NCBI GenBank assembly: GCA_964455095.1
Contig: CAYVUV010000084.1
Coordinates: forward strand, 1-10,763
DNA length: 10,763 nt
Direction: 5' to 3'
From: CAYVUV01 sp964455095
GTDB lineage: Bacteria > Desulfobacterota > Binatia > HRBIN30 > CADEER01
Both the position numbers and the translations under genes were made by a program. Shown piece after piece: positions 1-8,790 of the stretch (positions are counted from its first letter, which is position 1; every line of letters starts with the position of its first letter). A model generated the notes under the pieces. That model was not told the origin of the DNA. It made no database searches and saw only the letters and a program-made list of their open reading frames with translations.

Positions 1-1578
<1,578 letters not shown>

Positions 1579-1584
1579 TCTGAT

Positions 1585-1589
1585 CCTCC
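1585..1589 (-). promoter_or_regulatory. Ribosome binding site GGAGG of the propeller-cytochrome gene
   Basis: On the minus strand GGAGG is followed by six bases and then ATG at 1578. This supports 1578 over the second in-frame ATG at 1572, and places a complete signal peptide at the N-terminus. Confidence 0.7.
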
Positions 1590-1595
1590 CCCAGA

Positions 1596-1610
1596 CTGAC
1601 TCGATGTCAG
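1596..1610. other. Small inverted repeat upstream of the propeller-cytochrome gene
   Basis: CTGAC and GTCAG arms flank a 5-base centre just upstream of the GGAGG site. It could be an operator or a leader hairpin, but five-base arms occur often by chance. The surrounding 113-base spacer (1579-1691) shows no convincing promoter. Confidence 0.2.
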
Positions 1611-1691
1611 CAATGAGGTAACACGCCGCGGAGCGCTAAGTCCATCACCGAATCGGCAACGGTCGTCCCCGCGGCCCGACCGGCTCCGCGC

Positions 1692-2336
1692 TCAGGCCGC
1701 GGGCGGGGTGCGCGCGAAGACATAGGCGCGCCGGCTTTGATGCTCGACGTCGGGATAGGGCTCCCGCTCGATGATCTGTTCGATCTCGAAACCGGCCGCG
1801 CGCAGGTACCCGGACATTTCTTCGGGCCGGAAGAAGGCGAAGTCCAGCGACACCGGGTGTCCCATCCAGTCGTCGAGGTGCAGGGTCTGGTCGCCGATGT
1901 GAAAGGCCAGGAACAACAGCCCCTGCGGGCGCAGCACGCGGCGCAGCTCGCCGAGTCCGGCCACGACCTCTGCGCGGTGGAGATGGATGAGCGAATAGAA
2001 GGCGGTAATCCCAGCCCACGCCCCGTCGCCGACGGCGAGCGCCGTCATGTCGCCTTGACGGAACTCGATCCCCGGATTGAGCTGCCGCGCTCGCTCGACC
2101 ATCGCCGGCGACAGATCGATGCCGACGACCTCGGCCCCGCGCTCATGCAGGTAGCGCGCAACATGCCCCGGCCCGCGCCCGACATCGGCCACCGGCCCGA
2201 CGTCGCGAGTCGCCGCCGCAAACCGATCCAGCAGCTGGCGATCGAGCGGCTTGTGCCGCAGCTCGTCGAAAATCCGGCGGACATACTCGTCCGCCACCCG
2301 ATCGTAGCCCGCCTGGACGTCCTCGCGCCGCGCCAT
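1692..2336 (-). CDS. Class I SAM-dependent methyltransferase
   Basis: This is a 214-residue soluble protein with the Rossmann methyltransferase core (Methyltransf_11/25-like). The N-terminus, YDRVADEYVRR (11-21) and ELRHKPLDRQLLDRFA (25-40), is typical of small UbiE-like methyltransferases. Motif I is VADVGRGPGHVARYL (49-63), an acidic residue after strand 2 lies in VVGIDLSPAMVERAR (70-84), and QGDM (94-97) and AFYSLIHL (112-119) follow. Motif I has Arg54 where many relatives have Cys or Ser (DxGCGPG); the glycines needed for SAM binding are intact. The ATG directly follows the stop of the WS/DGAT gene (TAGATG on the minus strand) with no clear ribosome site of its own, so translation is probably coupled. 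The substrate is unknown; a lipid or small hydrophobic acceptor is only a guess from the neighbour. No signal peptide or membrane segment is visible, so it should be cytoplasmic. Confidence 0.88.
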   Translation of the reverse strand: MARREDVQAGYDRVADEYVRRIFDELRHKPLDRQLLDRFAAATRDVGPVADVGRGPGHVARYLHERGAEVVGIDLSPAMVERARQLNPGIEFRQGDMTALAVGDGAWAGITAFYSLIHLHRAEVVAGLGELRRVLRPQGLLFLAFHIGDQTLHLDDWMGHPVSLDFAFFRPEEMSGYLRAAGFEIEQIIEREPYPDVEHQSRRAYVFARTPPAA

Positions 2337-3833
2337 CTACCGGCGCGTGGCGTGCGCGCGGCGGACGATGCGCGGGCGGCGGCGCGCGCGCGGCTTGGCT
2401 TGCGGCGGCGGCGCGGTTTCGCGCAAACCGGCCGCTTCCTGCAGCTCCTGGAAAGACACCTCGATGTCGTTGACGAAATCGTGCAGGTCGGGCAGCAGGT
2501 CCCAGTCGCAGGTGAAGCCCCAGCAGAGCTGCCCGTCGTAGCTGAACAGCACGATGCCCAGGCAGAGGTAGTCGATCAGCGGCACCAGCCCGTAGTTGTC
2601 GAGCATGCGCGCGCTCTGCAGATAGAGCGGGAGCTGCGGACCCGGCACATTGGTGACCACGAGGTTGAAGGGCAGGGCGCGGGTGATCATGCGCGAGGCC
2701 AGCGACAGCAGGGTCGAGGGCGTCCACTCGCCGACCTCCGACAGCACCTGGGCGCCGAGCGCGGATTTCGACTCCTTCAGCTCGGCGGTGGTCTCGCTGA
2801 GCTTGGCGACCACCCGACGCGGATCGCGCTCGCTGAGCGGCATCGGCACCATCCAGGCGGAGACGCGGTTGCCGAGCGTGCCGCGCTCGTCGGTGTCGCG
2901 CACGCTGACCGGCGCCATGACGCGGAAGTCGAGCGTGTCGACGTTGACCCGATGGCGCTCCAGGAAGCGGCGCACGGCGCCGTTGACGGTGGCGAGCACG
3001 ACGTCGTTGAGCGTGCCGCCGAGGGCGTTCTTCACCGCCTTCACCGTCGCCAGGTCCATGTTGTACCAGTCGAAGCGGCGGTGCGGCCCGACCGGTCGGT
3101 TGAGCGGCGTCGCCGACACCGAGCGGATGCCGGTGCCGAACGTGTCGCGCAGCGCGCGCAGCCGCGCCCGCATGTCCGAGCGCGGATCCTGCGCCTCGCG
3201 CAGCGCGCGGCCGACGCCGCGCGCCATCTCCATCGGCAGCATGGCGACCTGCCCGGCGGCCTCGCCGGCGAGGTCGATCGCCGTCGGGCCCGGACGCGGG
3301 ATCCAGTCCGGTGCCTCGGCGATCTCGTCGCTCGGCGCCGGTTGCAGCAGGACGTTGAGCAGGTCGACGCTCGAGACGCCGTCGACCATGCAGTGGTGGA
3401 TTTTGCTGATCATCGCGAAGCGGTGGCCGCCCTCGATGCCTTCGACGATCCAGATTTCCCACAGCGGCTTGGAGCGATCGAGATGCTGCGACATGATCCG
3501 CGCCGCCAGGCGCTTGAGCTGGCGCTCGTCGCCGGGCCGCGGCAGGGCGGTGTGGCGGACGTGGTAGTGGATGTTGAAGTGGGTGTCGTCGATCCAGATC
3601 GGCCGGCCTTGCAGCGGCAGGTAGGCCAGGCGTTGGCGATAGCGCGGAATGAGATGCAGGCGCGACGACACGTAGGCGCGCAGGCTGTCGATGTCGACGC
3701 CGCCGTCGGGCCGGACCAGCGCGCCGCCCTCGAACATCGCCGTGCCGGCGATGTGCATGGGGCTGTTGGGTCCCTCCATGAGGAGGAACGAGTTGTCGAG
3801 AAAGGTCAGGTGGTCGTAGGCATAGCGCGGCAT
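2337..3833 (-). CDS. Wax ester synthase / diacylglycerol acyltransferase (WS/DGAT family)
   Basis: This is a 498-residue acyl-CoA O-acyltransferase of the bacterial WS/DGAT family, which transfers acyl groups from acyl-CoA to long-chain alcohols (wax esters) or diacylglycerol (triacylglycerol). The N-terminal block HLTFLDNSFLLMEGPNSPMH (8-27) is family-typical. PLWE (123-126) precedes the catalytic HHCMVDG (146-152, the HHxxxDG motif). LNDVVLATVNGAV (275-287) holds the conserved Asn-Asp, and the WSD1-type C-terminal part carries NLVVTNVPGP (390-399). The length matches the family (about 450-500). The tail from about 479 is very basic and rich in Arg and Pro, possibly aiding membrane or lipid-droplet contact (inference). 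The frame is open back to 3971, but the family N-terminus begins at ATG 3833. GAGGG lies 7 bases upstream of that codon, and the longer version would overlap FkbM. It sits 64 bases after FkbM and abuts the methyltransferase, so all three are probably co-transcribed. Preference for wax or TAG cannot be read from sequence. Confidence 0.93.
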   Translation of the reverse strand: MPRYAYDHLTFLDNSFLLMEGPNSPMHIAGTAMFEGGALVRPDGGVDIDSLRAYVSSRLHLIPRYRQRLAYLPLQGRPIWIDDTHFNIHYHVRHTALPRPGDERQLKRLAARIMSQHLDRSKPLWEIWIVEGIEGGHRFAMISKIHHCMVDGVSSVDLLNVLLQPAPSDEIAEAPDWIPRPGPTAIDLAGEAAGQVAMLPMEMARGVGRALREAQDPRSDMRARLRALRDTFGTGIRSVSATPLNRPVGPHRRFDWYNMDLATVKAVKNALGGTLNDVVLATVNGAVRRFLERHRVNVDTLDFRVMAPVSVRDTDERGTLGNRVSAWMVPMPLSERDPRRVVAKLSETTAELKESKSALGAQVLSEVGEWTPSTLLSLASRMITRALPFNLVVTNVPGPQLPLYLQSARMLDNYGLVPLIDYLCLGIVLFSYDGQLCWGFTCDWDLLPDLHDFVNDIEVSFQELQEAAGLRETAPPPQAKPRARRRPRIVRRAHATRR

Positions 3834-3840
3834 GAGCGGG

Positions 3841-3845
3841 CCCTC
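3841..3845 (-). promoter_or_regulatory. Ribosome binding site GAGGG of the WS/DGAT gene
   Basis: GAGGG lies seven bases before ATG 3833 on the minus strand. A stronger AAGGAGG is at 3851-3857 but is 17 bases from that ATG, with no start codon at a better distance. Either may act, and both favour 3833 over the upstream open frame. Confidence 0.5.
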
Positions 3846-3897
3846 GTGGCCCTCCTTTAGATCGGACGCGCGCTGGTGGGAAGTCTTGCGCGCCGGC

Positions 3898-4785
3898 TCA
3901 CCCGGTCGAATCGGCGGGCCCCAGGTCCGACCGGGTCGTGCACAAGGCGTTGAACTGCTCGGGCAGCGCATCGTGCCAGCGCGGGCAGGCGATCAGGCCC
4001 TTGCCATCGATGACGTAGATCGCGTAGCCGAGGCCGCGGAGAAACGCGTGCAGCTCGGGCGCCGAGCTGCCGAGCTCGCGCAGAAAGGCGTCGGTGACTT
4101 CGAGAATCAGATCGGGTTGCTGCGCTGCGAGCAGCTCGTGCATGCCCAGGGCGGCGAGGTGCTCCGCGCCCTCGATGTCGATCTTGATCAGGCGCGGCCG
4201 CAGCGATGGCGGAATGCAGCTGGTGAGCTTGGCGGTGCGGACTTCATAGGTTCCGTTCGATGCCGCGAGCGGCCGCAGGCTGGCCAGCCCGGAGTGATCG
4301 TCACTGCCGCCGAAGAAGCGGCGGGATCCGTCGGTGTCCGACAGTGCTTCGTCGCGCACCGTCACGTTGGTCAATCCGTTCAACTCGATGTTGCGCCGCA
4401 GCCGCGCGCGGATCTGCGGCGACGGTTCGAACGCCCAGACCGAGCCCTGTGGCCCGACACGCCGGGCCATCAAGAGGGTGAAGAACCCGATGTTGGCGCC
4501 GACGTCGATGCAGGCGTCGCCGGGGCGCAGCAGCGCCGCCATCGTCCGCGCCGTCGCCTCCTCGTAGGTGCCCATGGCATAGACGTGTTGATCGCCCCAG
4601 TCGTGCAGGTGCAGCTCCATCTTGAAGCCGAACTGCGTCGTGACGATGGGCTGTCCCAAACGGGTGCCGTACTCGCGCGTCTTGCGCACGGCGTGATTGG
4701 ACAGTCGTGCGCGGCCACGCTCGAAGCGGAGCGCGCGCAAGCAGGCCGCGACGAGGCGAAGCCGCAATATGCGCCATGTATCCAT
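3898..4785 (-). CDS. FkbM-family SAM-dependent methyltransferase
   Basis: This is a 295-residue FkbM-type methyltransferase, a family whose members O-methylate sugars, polyketides, glycolipids or other acceptors. The SAM site is DACIDVGANIGFFTLL (90-105). The ribose-binding acid is Glu120 in WAFEPSP, and the second hallmark LIKIDIEGAEHLAALG (199-214) is clear. The N-terminal 30 residues are basic and amphipathic without a signal-peptide pattern, so the enzyme is probably cytoplasmic or loosely membrane-associated. The start is uncertain. ATG 4785 is chosen; an in-frame TTG at 4818 would add 11 residues, but it overlaps the likely -10 element and has no ribosome site. ATG 4785 also lacks a clear Shine-Dalgarno. 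It is the first gene of a minus-strand run with WS/DGAT and the small methyltransferase, and is divergent from the GH172 gene. That context fits methylation of a glycan or glycolipid, but the substrate is not shown. Confidence 0.9.
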   Translation of the reverse strand: MDTWRILRLRLVAACLRALRFERGRARLSNHAVRKTREYGTRLGQPIVTTQFGFKMELHLHDWGDQHVYAMGTYEEATARTMAALLRPGDACIDVGANIGFFTLLMARRVGPQGSVWAFEPSPQIRARLRRNIELNGLTNVTVRDEALSDTDGSRRFFGGSDDHSGLASLRPLAASNGTYEVRTAKLTSCIPPSLRPRLIKIDIEGAEHLAALGMHELLAAQQPDLILEVTDAFLRELGSSAPELHAFLRGLGYAIYVIDGKGLIACPRWHDALPEQFNALCTTRSDLGPADSTG

Positions 4786-4816
4786 GATCCGGTGCGCGCT
4801 GTGGGCGGCGTTGGGC

Positions 4817-4847
4817 AAGATACGCCGACGACGCGGACGCTTGTCAA
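4817..4847 (-). promoter_or_regulatory. Candidate sigma-70-type promoter for the FkbM-WS/DGAT-methyltransferase run
   Basis: On the minus strand a perfect TTGACA (4847-4842) is followed after 19 bases by TATCTT (4822-4817), a 4/6 match to TATAAT. The spacer is longer than the usual 17, so strength is uncertain. Its position, about 30 bases before ATG 4785, fits a short leader and argues against the TTG start at 4818. Confidence 0.35.
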
Positions 4848-4923
4848 TGTGTGCCCTGTCCGCTCTTGCGGCCCGCGCGCCGCGTGCGCTACACGCCGCC
4901 GCAGATCAAAGGGGGGGCGGAGC

Positions 4924-6063
4924 ATGGATCTCGGATCGGGGTCGCTCGCCGGTCTGGCGCGCGTGCGCGACTACAAGAGCCGCCGGCTGTCGTCGTGGGA
5001 TCGCAGCGGCGGCAACCGCGACGCGATCCAGGTGCGGGCGGGCGAACGCGTCGTGCTGGGCGAGATCGCCGGCGCCGGATGCGTGCGGCACATCTGGATG
5101 ACCATGATGTCGCTGGTGCCCGAGCCGGCCGAGCTGCGGCAGACCGTGCTGCGCATGTTCTGGGACGGCGAGTCGCATCCCAGCGTCGAGGTGCCACTCG
5201 GCGACTTCTTCGGCATCGGCTTCGGCCTGCGCCGCAACTTCGTCTCGCTGCCGCTGCAGATGAGCCCGCACAACGGCCGCGGCTTCAATTGCTGGTTTCC
5301 GATGCCGTTTGCCACCGGGGCGCGGTTCGAAGTCGAGAACCAGGGGCGACAGGAGCGCGTGCTGTTCTTCTACATCGACTACGAAGAGCACGCCGCCGCC
5401 GATCCCGAGCTGGCGCCCTTCCACGCCTGGTGGAATCGCGCCAACCCCAGCGCCGGCACGGCGCGCGCCCGCGGCTATACGCGCGCCGACTACGGCTACA
5501 GCGATCAGCGTCCGGTCGGCCCCGGCCTCGGCCTTGCCGGCCCGTGGCAACAGCCCAACCTCACCGGCGCGTGCAACTATGTCCTGCTGGACACGCGCGG
5601 TCGCGGTCACTACGTCGGCTGCAATCTCAACGTCGACGTCTTCGAGCGCCAGGTCAACGACTGGTACGGCGAGGGCGACGACATGATCTTCGTCGACGAC
5701 GAGCCGTGGCCGCCGCGGCTGCACGGCACCGGCACCGAGGACTACTTCAACACCGCCTTCTGCCCGCGCCAGGAGTACCACGCGCCCTACCACGGCATCA
5801 CCGTCTACAGCGGCAACGACGCCTGGCCCTGGGGCGGCAAGAACGCCATGTACCGGTTTCACATCGAGGACCCGATCCGCTTCGAGCGCGCCATTCGCGT
5901 CACCATCGAAACCGGCCACGACAACGCGCTGGCGAACGACTACTCGAGCACGGCGTACTGGTACCAGACCGAGCGCACCGCGCCGCTGCCCGCCTTGCCG
6001 CCGGTCGAGGCGCGCCTGCCGCGTCCCGACCCGCCCGAGTTGCGGCGCGGGCGGGCGCGGTGA
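4924..6063 (+). CDS. DUF2961 / GH172-family glycoside hydrolase
   Basis: This is a 379-residue protein of the DUF2961 family, now classed as GH172. Characterised members cleave or rearrange furanosides: difructose dianhydride I synthase/hydrolase and D-arabinofuranosidases. The N-terminus has RRLSSWDRSGGNRDAI (20-35), then AGCVRHIWMTM (51-61), WDGESHPSVEVPLGDFFG (80-97) and FNCWFPMPF (121-129). The catalytic region is DWYGEGDDMIFVDDEPWP (246-263) followed by HGTGTEDYFNTAF (267-279). Glu250 and Glu272 align with the nucleophile and acid/base as I recall them in GH172 (E270 and E291 in the Bifidobacterium enzyme), with one extra residue between them. The length fits the family and no signal peptide is seen, so it is predicted cytoplasmic. 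The frame is open far upstream, but homology begins at ATG 4924, where AAAGGGGG (4908-4915) lies 8 bases before. It diverges from FkbM across 138 bases and converges with the sorting-signal gene. The exact sugar is unknown. Confidence 0.87.
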   Translation: MDLGSGSLAGLARVRDYKSRRLSSWDRSGGNRDAIQVRAGERVVLGEIAGAGCVRHIWMTMMSLVPEPAELRQTVLRMFWDGESHPSVEVPLGDFFGIGFGLRRNFVSLPLQMSPHNGRGFNCWFPMPFATGARFEVENQGRQERVLFFYIDYEEHAAADPELAPFHAWWNRANPSAGTARARGYTRADYGYSDQRPVGPGLGLAGPWQQPNLTGACNYVLLDTRGRGHYVGCNLNVDVFERQVNDWYGEGDDMIFVDDEPWPPRLHGTGTEDYFNTAFCPRQEYHAPYHGITVYSGNDAWPWGGKNAMYRFHIEDPIRFERAIRVTIETGHDNALANDYSSTAYWYQTERTAPLPALPPVEARLPRPDPPELRRGRAR

Positions 6064-6105
6064 TGGCCGCCTGCGTTCGAATACGGAGTCAGCCCGCGCG
6101 TGTGC

Positions 6106-6969
6106 TCAGTACGCCCGCTGGCGGCGCAGCGCGAAGAGGCCGAGTCCGACCAGCGCCAGCACCGCGACGCTCAGGCCCGAGGTGGAGAGACTGGGGACGC
6201 CGGTGGGTTCGAACTGCCGCAGCACCGACAGCTGGCGACTGATCGTCTGCGAGCCGAAGGGGCCGAGGGCGATGTTGTTCTGAAAGCCGCCCGAGGCGTC
6301 AAACGGGCCGGCCGGGCCGCTGTTGCCGCCGAGGTGGCCATCGACGAGTCGATCGAAGAGGTTGCCCGCACAACACTCGCCGACGTCGAAATAGTCGAAG
6401 CTGCTGATCGACCGCAGGGTGGCGGTGGCGAATGGATCCGTCTGACGGATGGTGTCGGGCCCGACGAAGCTGACGGTATCGCCGCCCGAGGACTGGCTCA
6501 GGTCGAAGTCGATGTAATCGACCAGGGCCAGATCCGCTGCCCCATCGGAGAGATTCTCGACCAGGGCGGTATAGCTGACCGTGGCCGCTGGTCCTGCGCC
6601 GACCAGCGTGTAGGTGGCGGTGACGCGTACAGTTCCATTGCTGAAGACGATGACGATCTGGTTGGTCACCTCGTCCTGCGTGGCGGAGACGAGCGTCAGG
6701 ACATCCTCGATTTCAGTTTCGGTTACCGGGTTTCCGGCCGAGTTGACGCCGAGGGTCGCAAAGAAGTTCTGTCGGAAGACCTCGTCGACACCCTGGATGA
6801 TCAGGTTGACGACGTGCTGTTCGTTGTCCGTTGTCAGGACGGCACTACTGTCGGAGACGGCGCAGCCCGAGGCCAAGCAGTCGACCGGCGCCGCGCTGCT
6901 CTGGCCGCTCATCAGGGTCACGCCGAGCATCATCCCGCATAGACTGCGCACGATCGTTTGGGCTCGCAT
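6106..6969 (-). CDS. Exported protein of unknown function with IPTL-CTERM-like sorting signal
   Basis: This is a 287-residue secreted protein. The signal peptide is about residues 1-26: basic MRAQTIVR, hydrophobic core CGMMLGVTLM, likely cut at SSA-AP. The C-terminus has the three-part form of exosortase or related sorting substrates: VPSLSTSG (258-265), a hydrophobic segment LSVAVLALVGLGLFAL (266-281) and a basic RRQRAY end. It resembles IPTL-CTERM but lacks the Trp of IPTLxxWG. I do not recognise the region between. It is acidic and beta-rich, with VTATYTLVGAGPAATVSYTALV and a stretch FDYFDVGECCAG containing adjacent cysteines, which suggests an outer-surface adhesin- or matrix-like fold (inference). 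The start is ATG 6969 because GGAGG lies 7 bases upstream; the GTG at 6972 directly before it is in frame but only 4 bases from that site. No sorting enzyme is encoded here, so processing would depend on a gene elsewhere. Confidence 0.8.
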   Translation of the reverse strand: MRAQTIVRSLCGMMLGVTLMSGQSSAAPVDCLASGCAVSDSSAVLTTDNEQHVVNLIIQGVDEVFRQNFFATLGVNSAGNPVTETEIEDVLTLVSATQDEVTNQIVIVFSNGTVRVTATYTLVGAGPAATVSYTALVENLSDGAADLALVDYIDFDLSQSSGGDTVSFVGPDTIRQTDPFATATLRSISSFDYFDVGECCAGNLFDRLVDGHLGGNSGPAGPFDASGGFQNNIALGPFGSQTISRQLSVLRQFEPTGVPSLSTSGLSVAVLALVGLGLFALRRQRAY

Positions 6970-6976
6970 CACGTCA

Positions 6977-6981
6977 CCTCC
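6977..6981 (-). promoter_or_regulatory. Ribosome binding site GGAGG of the sorting-signal gene
   Basis: GGAGG is seven bases before ATG 6969 and four before GTG 6972 on the minus strand, which decides in favour of the ATG. Confidence 0.65.
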
Positions 6982-7008
6982 ACCAGCGGATGTCCCGCTG
7001 CTGTCCCT

Positions 7009-7014
7009 TACAAT
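7009..7014 (+). promoter_or_regulatory. Candidate -10 element (TACAAT) for the acyl-CoA synthetase gene
   Basis: TACAAT matches the -10 consensus at 5 of 6 bases and lies 81 bases before ATG 7096, in the 126-base divergent spacer. No convincing -35 is found 16-18 bases upstream, so this could be chance. Confidence 0.2.
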
Positions 7015-7095
7015 GCGGTCGTCGTCAAGCGCAAACTGGCGGCGGTGGACTTACGGGCCCGAATCGACCAATGAAAGCGCCGAGGTGACACCGAG

Positions 7096-8787
7096 ATGGG
7101 ACTGACCTTCGACGCGGCGCTGGCGTTGCTCACCGGCCCGGGCAAACCCTTTGCGATCGTCGAGGCCGAGATCGACGGGCGCCCCTACCGGGTGTTCGAA
7201 CACACGCCCCCGTCGCTGCGCGCCGTCTTCGACAAGGCGCGTGCTCACGGCGACCAGGTGTTTCTGGTCTACGAGGACGAGCGCCTGACCTTCACCGAGG
7301 TCATGGCGCGCGTCGACGCCCTGGCCGCTGTGCTGGTCGAGCGCTACGGCGTCGGGCGCGGTGATCGCGTCGCGATCGGCATGCGCAACTACCCCGAGTG
7401 GATCATCTCCTTTGCCGCCATCACCTCGATCGGCGCTGTCGCCGTGGCGCTCAACGCCTGGTGGACACCGGCCGAGCTCGCCTACGGCTTGCGCGACTCC
7501 GGCAGCCGGGTGCTGATCGCCGACCGCGAGCGCATCGAGCGCAGCGCCGACCAGCTCGAGCCCCTCGGCATTCGCGCCCTGGCTGTGCGCACCAGCGGAC
7601 CGTTGCCCGCCGGCGTCGAGCGCTTCGAGGAGGTCGTCGTGACGGGGCCGGCGATGCCCGAGCGGGCCGTCGAGCCGCACGACGACGCCATCATCCTCTA
7701 CACCTCGGGCACCACCGGCGAGCCCAAGGGCGCGGTGTCGACGCATCGCGCCGTCCTCAGCGCGTTGATGGCCTTCGCCTGCCGCGCCGCATTGCGCGAT
7801 GCGATGGCGCCGCAGGATCGCGAGGGGCATCCGTATCCGACCTGCTTCATCCTCGTCGTGCCGCTCTTTCACGTCACCGGGCTGGTGCCGGTGATGCTGA
7901 GTGCGTTCGCCGGCGGCACGCCGCTGGTGATGATGTACAAGTGGAATCCCGAGCGGGCGCTGGAGCTGATCGAGCGCGAACGCGTGACGATCTTCGTCGG
8001 CGTGCCGACCATGTCGTGGGACCTGCTCGAGTCGCCCGACTTCGCGCGCCGCGATACTTCGAGCCTGCTCAACGTCGGCGGCGGTGGCGCGCCGGCGCCG
8101 CCCGAGCTGGTCAAGCGCGTGGACCAGGCCTTTCGCAAGGCGCGGCCGAACATCGGTTACGGCATGACCGAGACCAACGCCTTCGGTCCGCAGAACTCCG
8201 GCGACGACTACCTGCGCAAGCCGACCAGCACGGGGCGCATCCTGCCGATCGTCGACCTGCGCGTCACCGACGCGGAGGGGCGCGTGCTGCCGGTCGGCGC
8301 GGTGGGCGAGATCTGGTTTCGCGGCCCCAACCTGATCCGCGGCTACTGGAACAAGCCGCAGGCCACCGCCGAGACGATCGTCGACGGCTGGCTGCGCAGC
8401 GGCGACATCGGCCGCATCGACGACGAGGGCTTCGTTTACGTGCAGGACCGCGCCAAGGACATGGTCATCCGGGCCGGCGAGAACGTCTACTGCGCCGAGG
8501 TCGAAGCGGCGCTGTACGAGCATCCCGACGTGTACGAAGCGGCCGTCTTCGGCCTGCCGCACGAACGCCTCGGCGAAGAGGTCGCGGCGGCCGTGCGGCT
8601 GCGGCCCGGCCGCTCGGTCGACCCCGACGAGCTGCGCCGCACGGTCGCCGCCCGGCTCGCCGCCTTCAAGGTGCCGAGCCACATCGAGATCTGCGACGAG
8701 CAGCTGCCGCGCAACGCGGCCGGCAAGATCCTCAAACGCCGCATTCGCGACGACATCGTCGCCAGCCGGGCGCGCAGCGTTTCGTGA
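7096..8787 (+). CDS. Fatty-acyl-CoA synthetase (class I adenylate-forming enzyme)
   Basis: This is a 563-residue AMP-binding enzyme that activates a carboxylic acid, probably a fatty acid, to acyl-AMP and then acyl-CoA. All core motifs are present: the ATP loop LYTSGTTGEPKG (201-212), YGMTET (355-360), SGDIG with Asp437 (435-439), the hinge DRAKDMVIRAGENVY (451-465), and the C-terminal catalytic Lys544 in RNAAGKILKR. The N-terminal AMP-binding domain covers about 38-460 and the mobile C-terminal domain about 465-545. No carrier-protein or condensation domain follows, so it is a stand-alone CoA ligase rather than an NRPS part. ATG 7096 follows GAGG (7082-7085) at 10 bases, and the protein starts without a signal peptide. 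It is divergent from the sorting-signal gene and ends just before a strong hairpin. Its product could feed the WS/DGAT encoded about 3.3 kb away on the other strand (inference). Chain-length preference cannot be read. Confidence 0.93.
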   Translation: MGLTFDAALALLTGPGKPFAIVEAEIDGRPYRVFEHTPPSLRAVFDKARAHGDQVFLVYEDERLTFTEVMARVDALAAVLVERYGVGRGDRVAIGMRNYPEWIISFAAITSIGAVAVALNAWWTPAELAYGLRDSGSRVLIADRERIERSADQLEPLGIRALAVRTSGPLPAGVERFEEVVVTGPAMPERAVEPHDDAIILYTSGTTGEPKGAVSTHRAVLSALMAFACRAALRDAMAPQDREGHPYPTCFILVVPLFHVTGLVPVMLSAFAGGTPLVMMYKWNPERALELIERERVTIFVGVPTMSWDLLESPDFARRDTSSLLNVGGGGAPAPPELVKRVDQAFRKARPNIGYGMTETNAFGPQNSGDDYLRKPTSTGRILPIVDLRVTDAEGRVLPVGAVGEIWFRGPNLIRGYWNKPQATAETIVDGWLRSGDIGRIDDEGFVYVQDRAKDMVIRAGENVYCAEVEAALYEHPDVYEAAVFGLPHERLGEEVAAAVRLRPGRSVDPDELRRTVAARLAAFKVPSHIEICDEQLPRNAAGKILKRRIRDDIVASRARSVS

Positions 8788-8790
8788 TGA

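Noticed and set aside
1660..1682. Hairpin CGGTCG-N11-CGACCG just downstream of the small methyltransferase
   Set aside because: It has only six base pairs, an 11-base loop and no T-run. In GC-rich DNA this is expected by chance, so it is not called as a terminator.
1737..3860. Plus-strand open frame of 707 codons across the methyltransferase and WS/DGAT genes
   Set aside because: It has no recognisable motif and an Arg/Asp/Val/His-rich composition, while both minus-strand genes have intact catalytic motifs.
3834..3971. Longer N-terminus for WS/DGAT (46 extra residues)
   Set aside because: It would overlap FkbM, shows no family similarity, and the conserved N-terminal block starts at ATG 3833.
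3832..4923. Upstream extension of the GH172 reading frame
   Set aside because: The frame is open by composition only. It would cover the whole FkbM gene in antisense, and family homology and the ribosome site begin at 4924.
6999..7028. TTGACG on the minus strand (7028-7023) as a -35 for the sorting-signal gene
   Set aside because: No acceptable -10 occurs at 16-18 bases; the hexamers there match TATAAT at about two positions.
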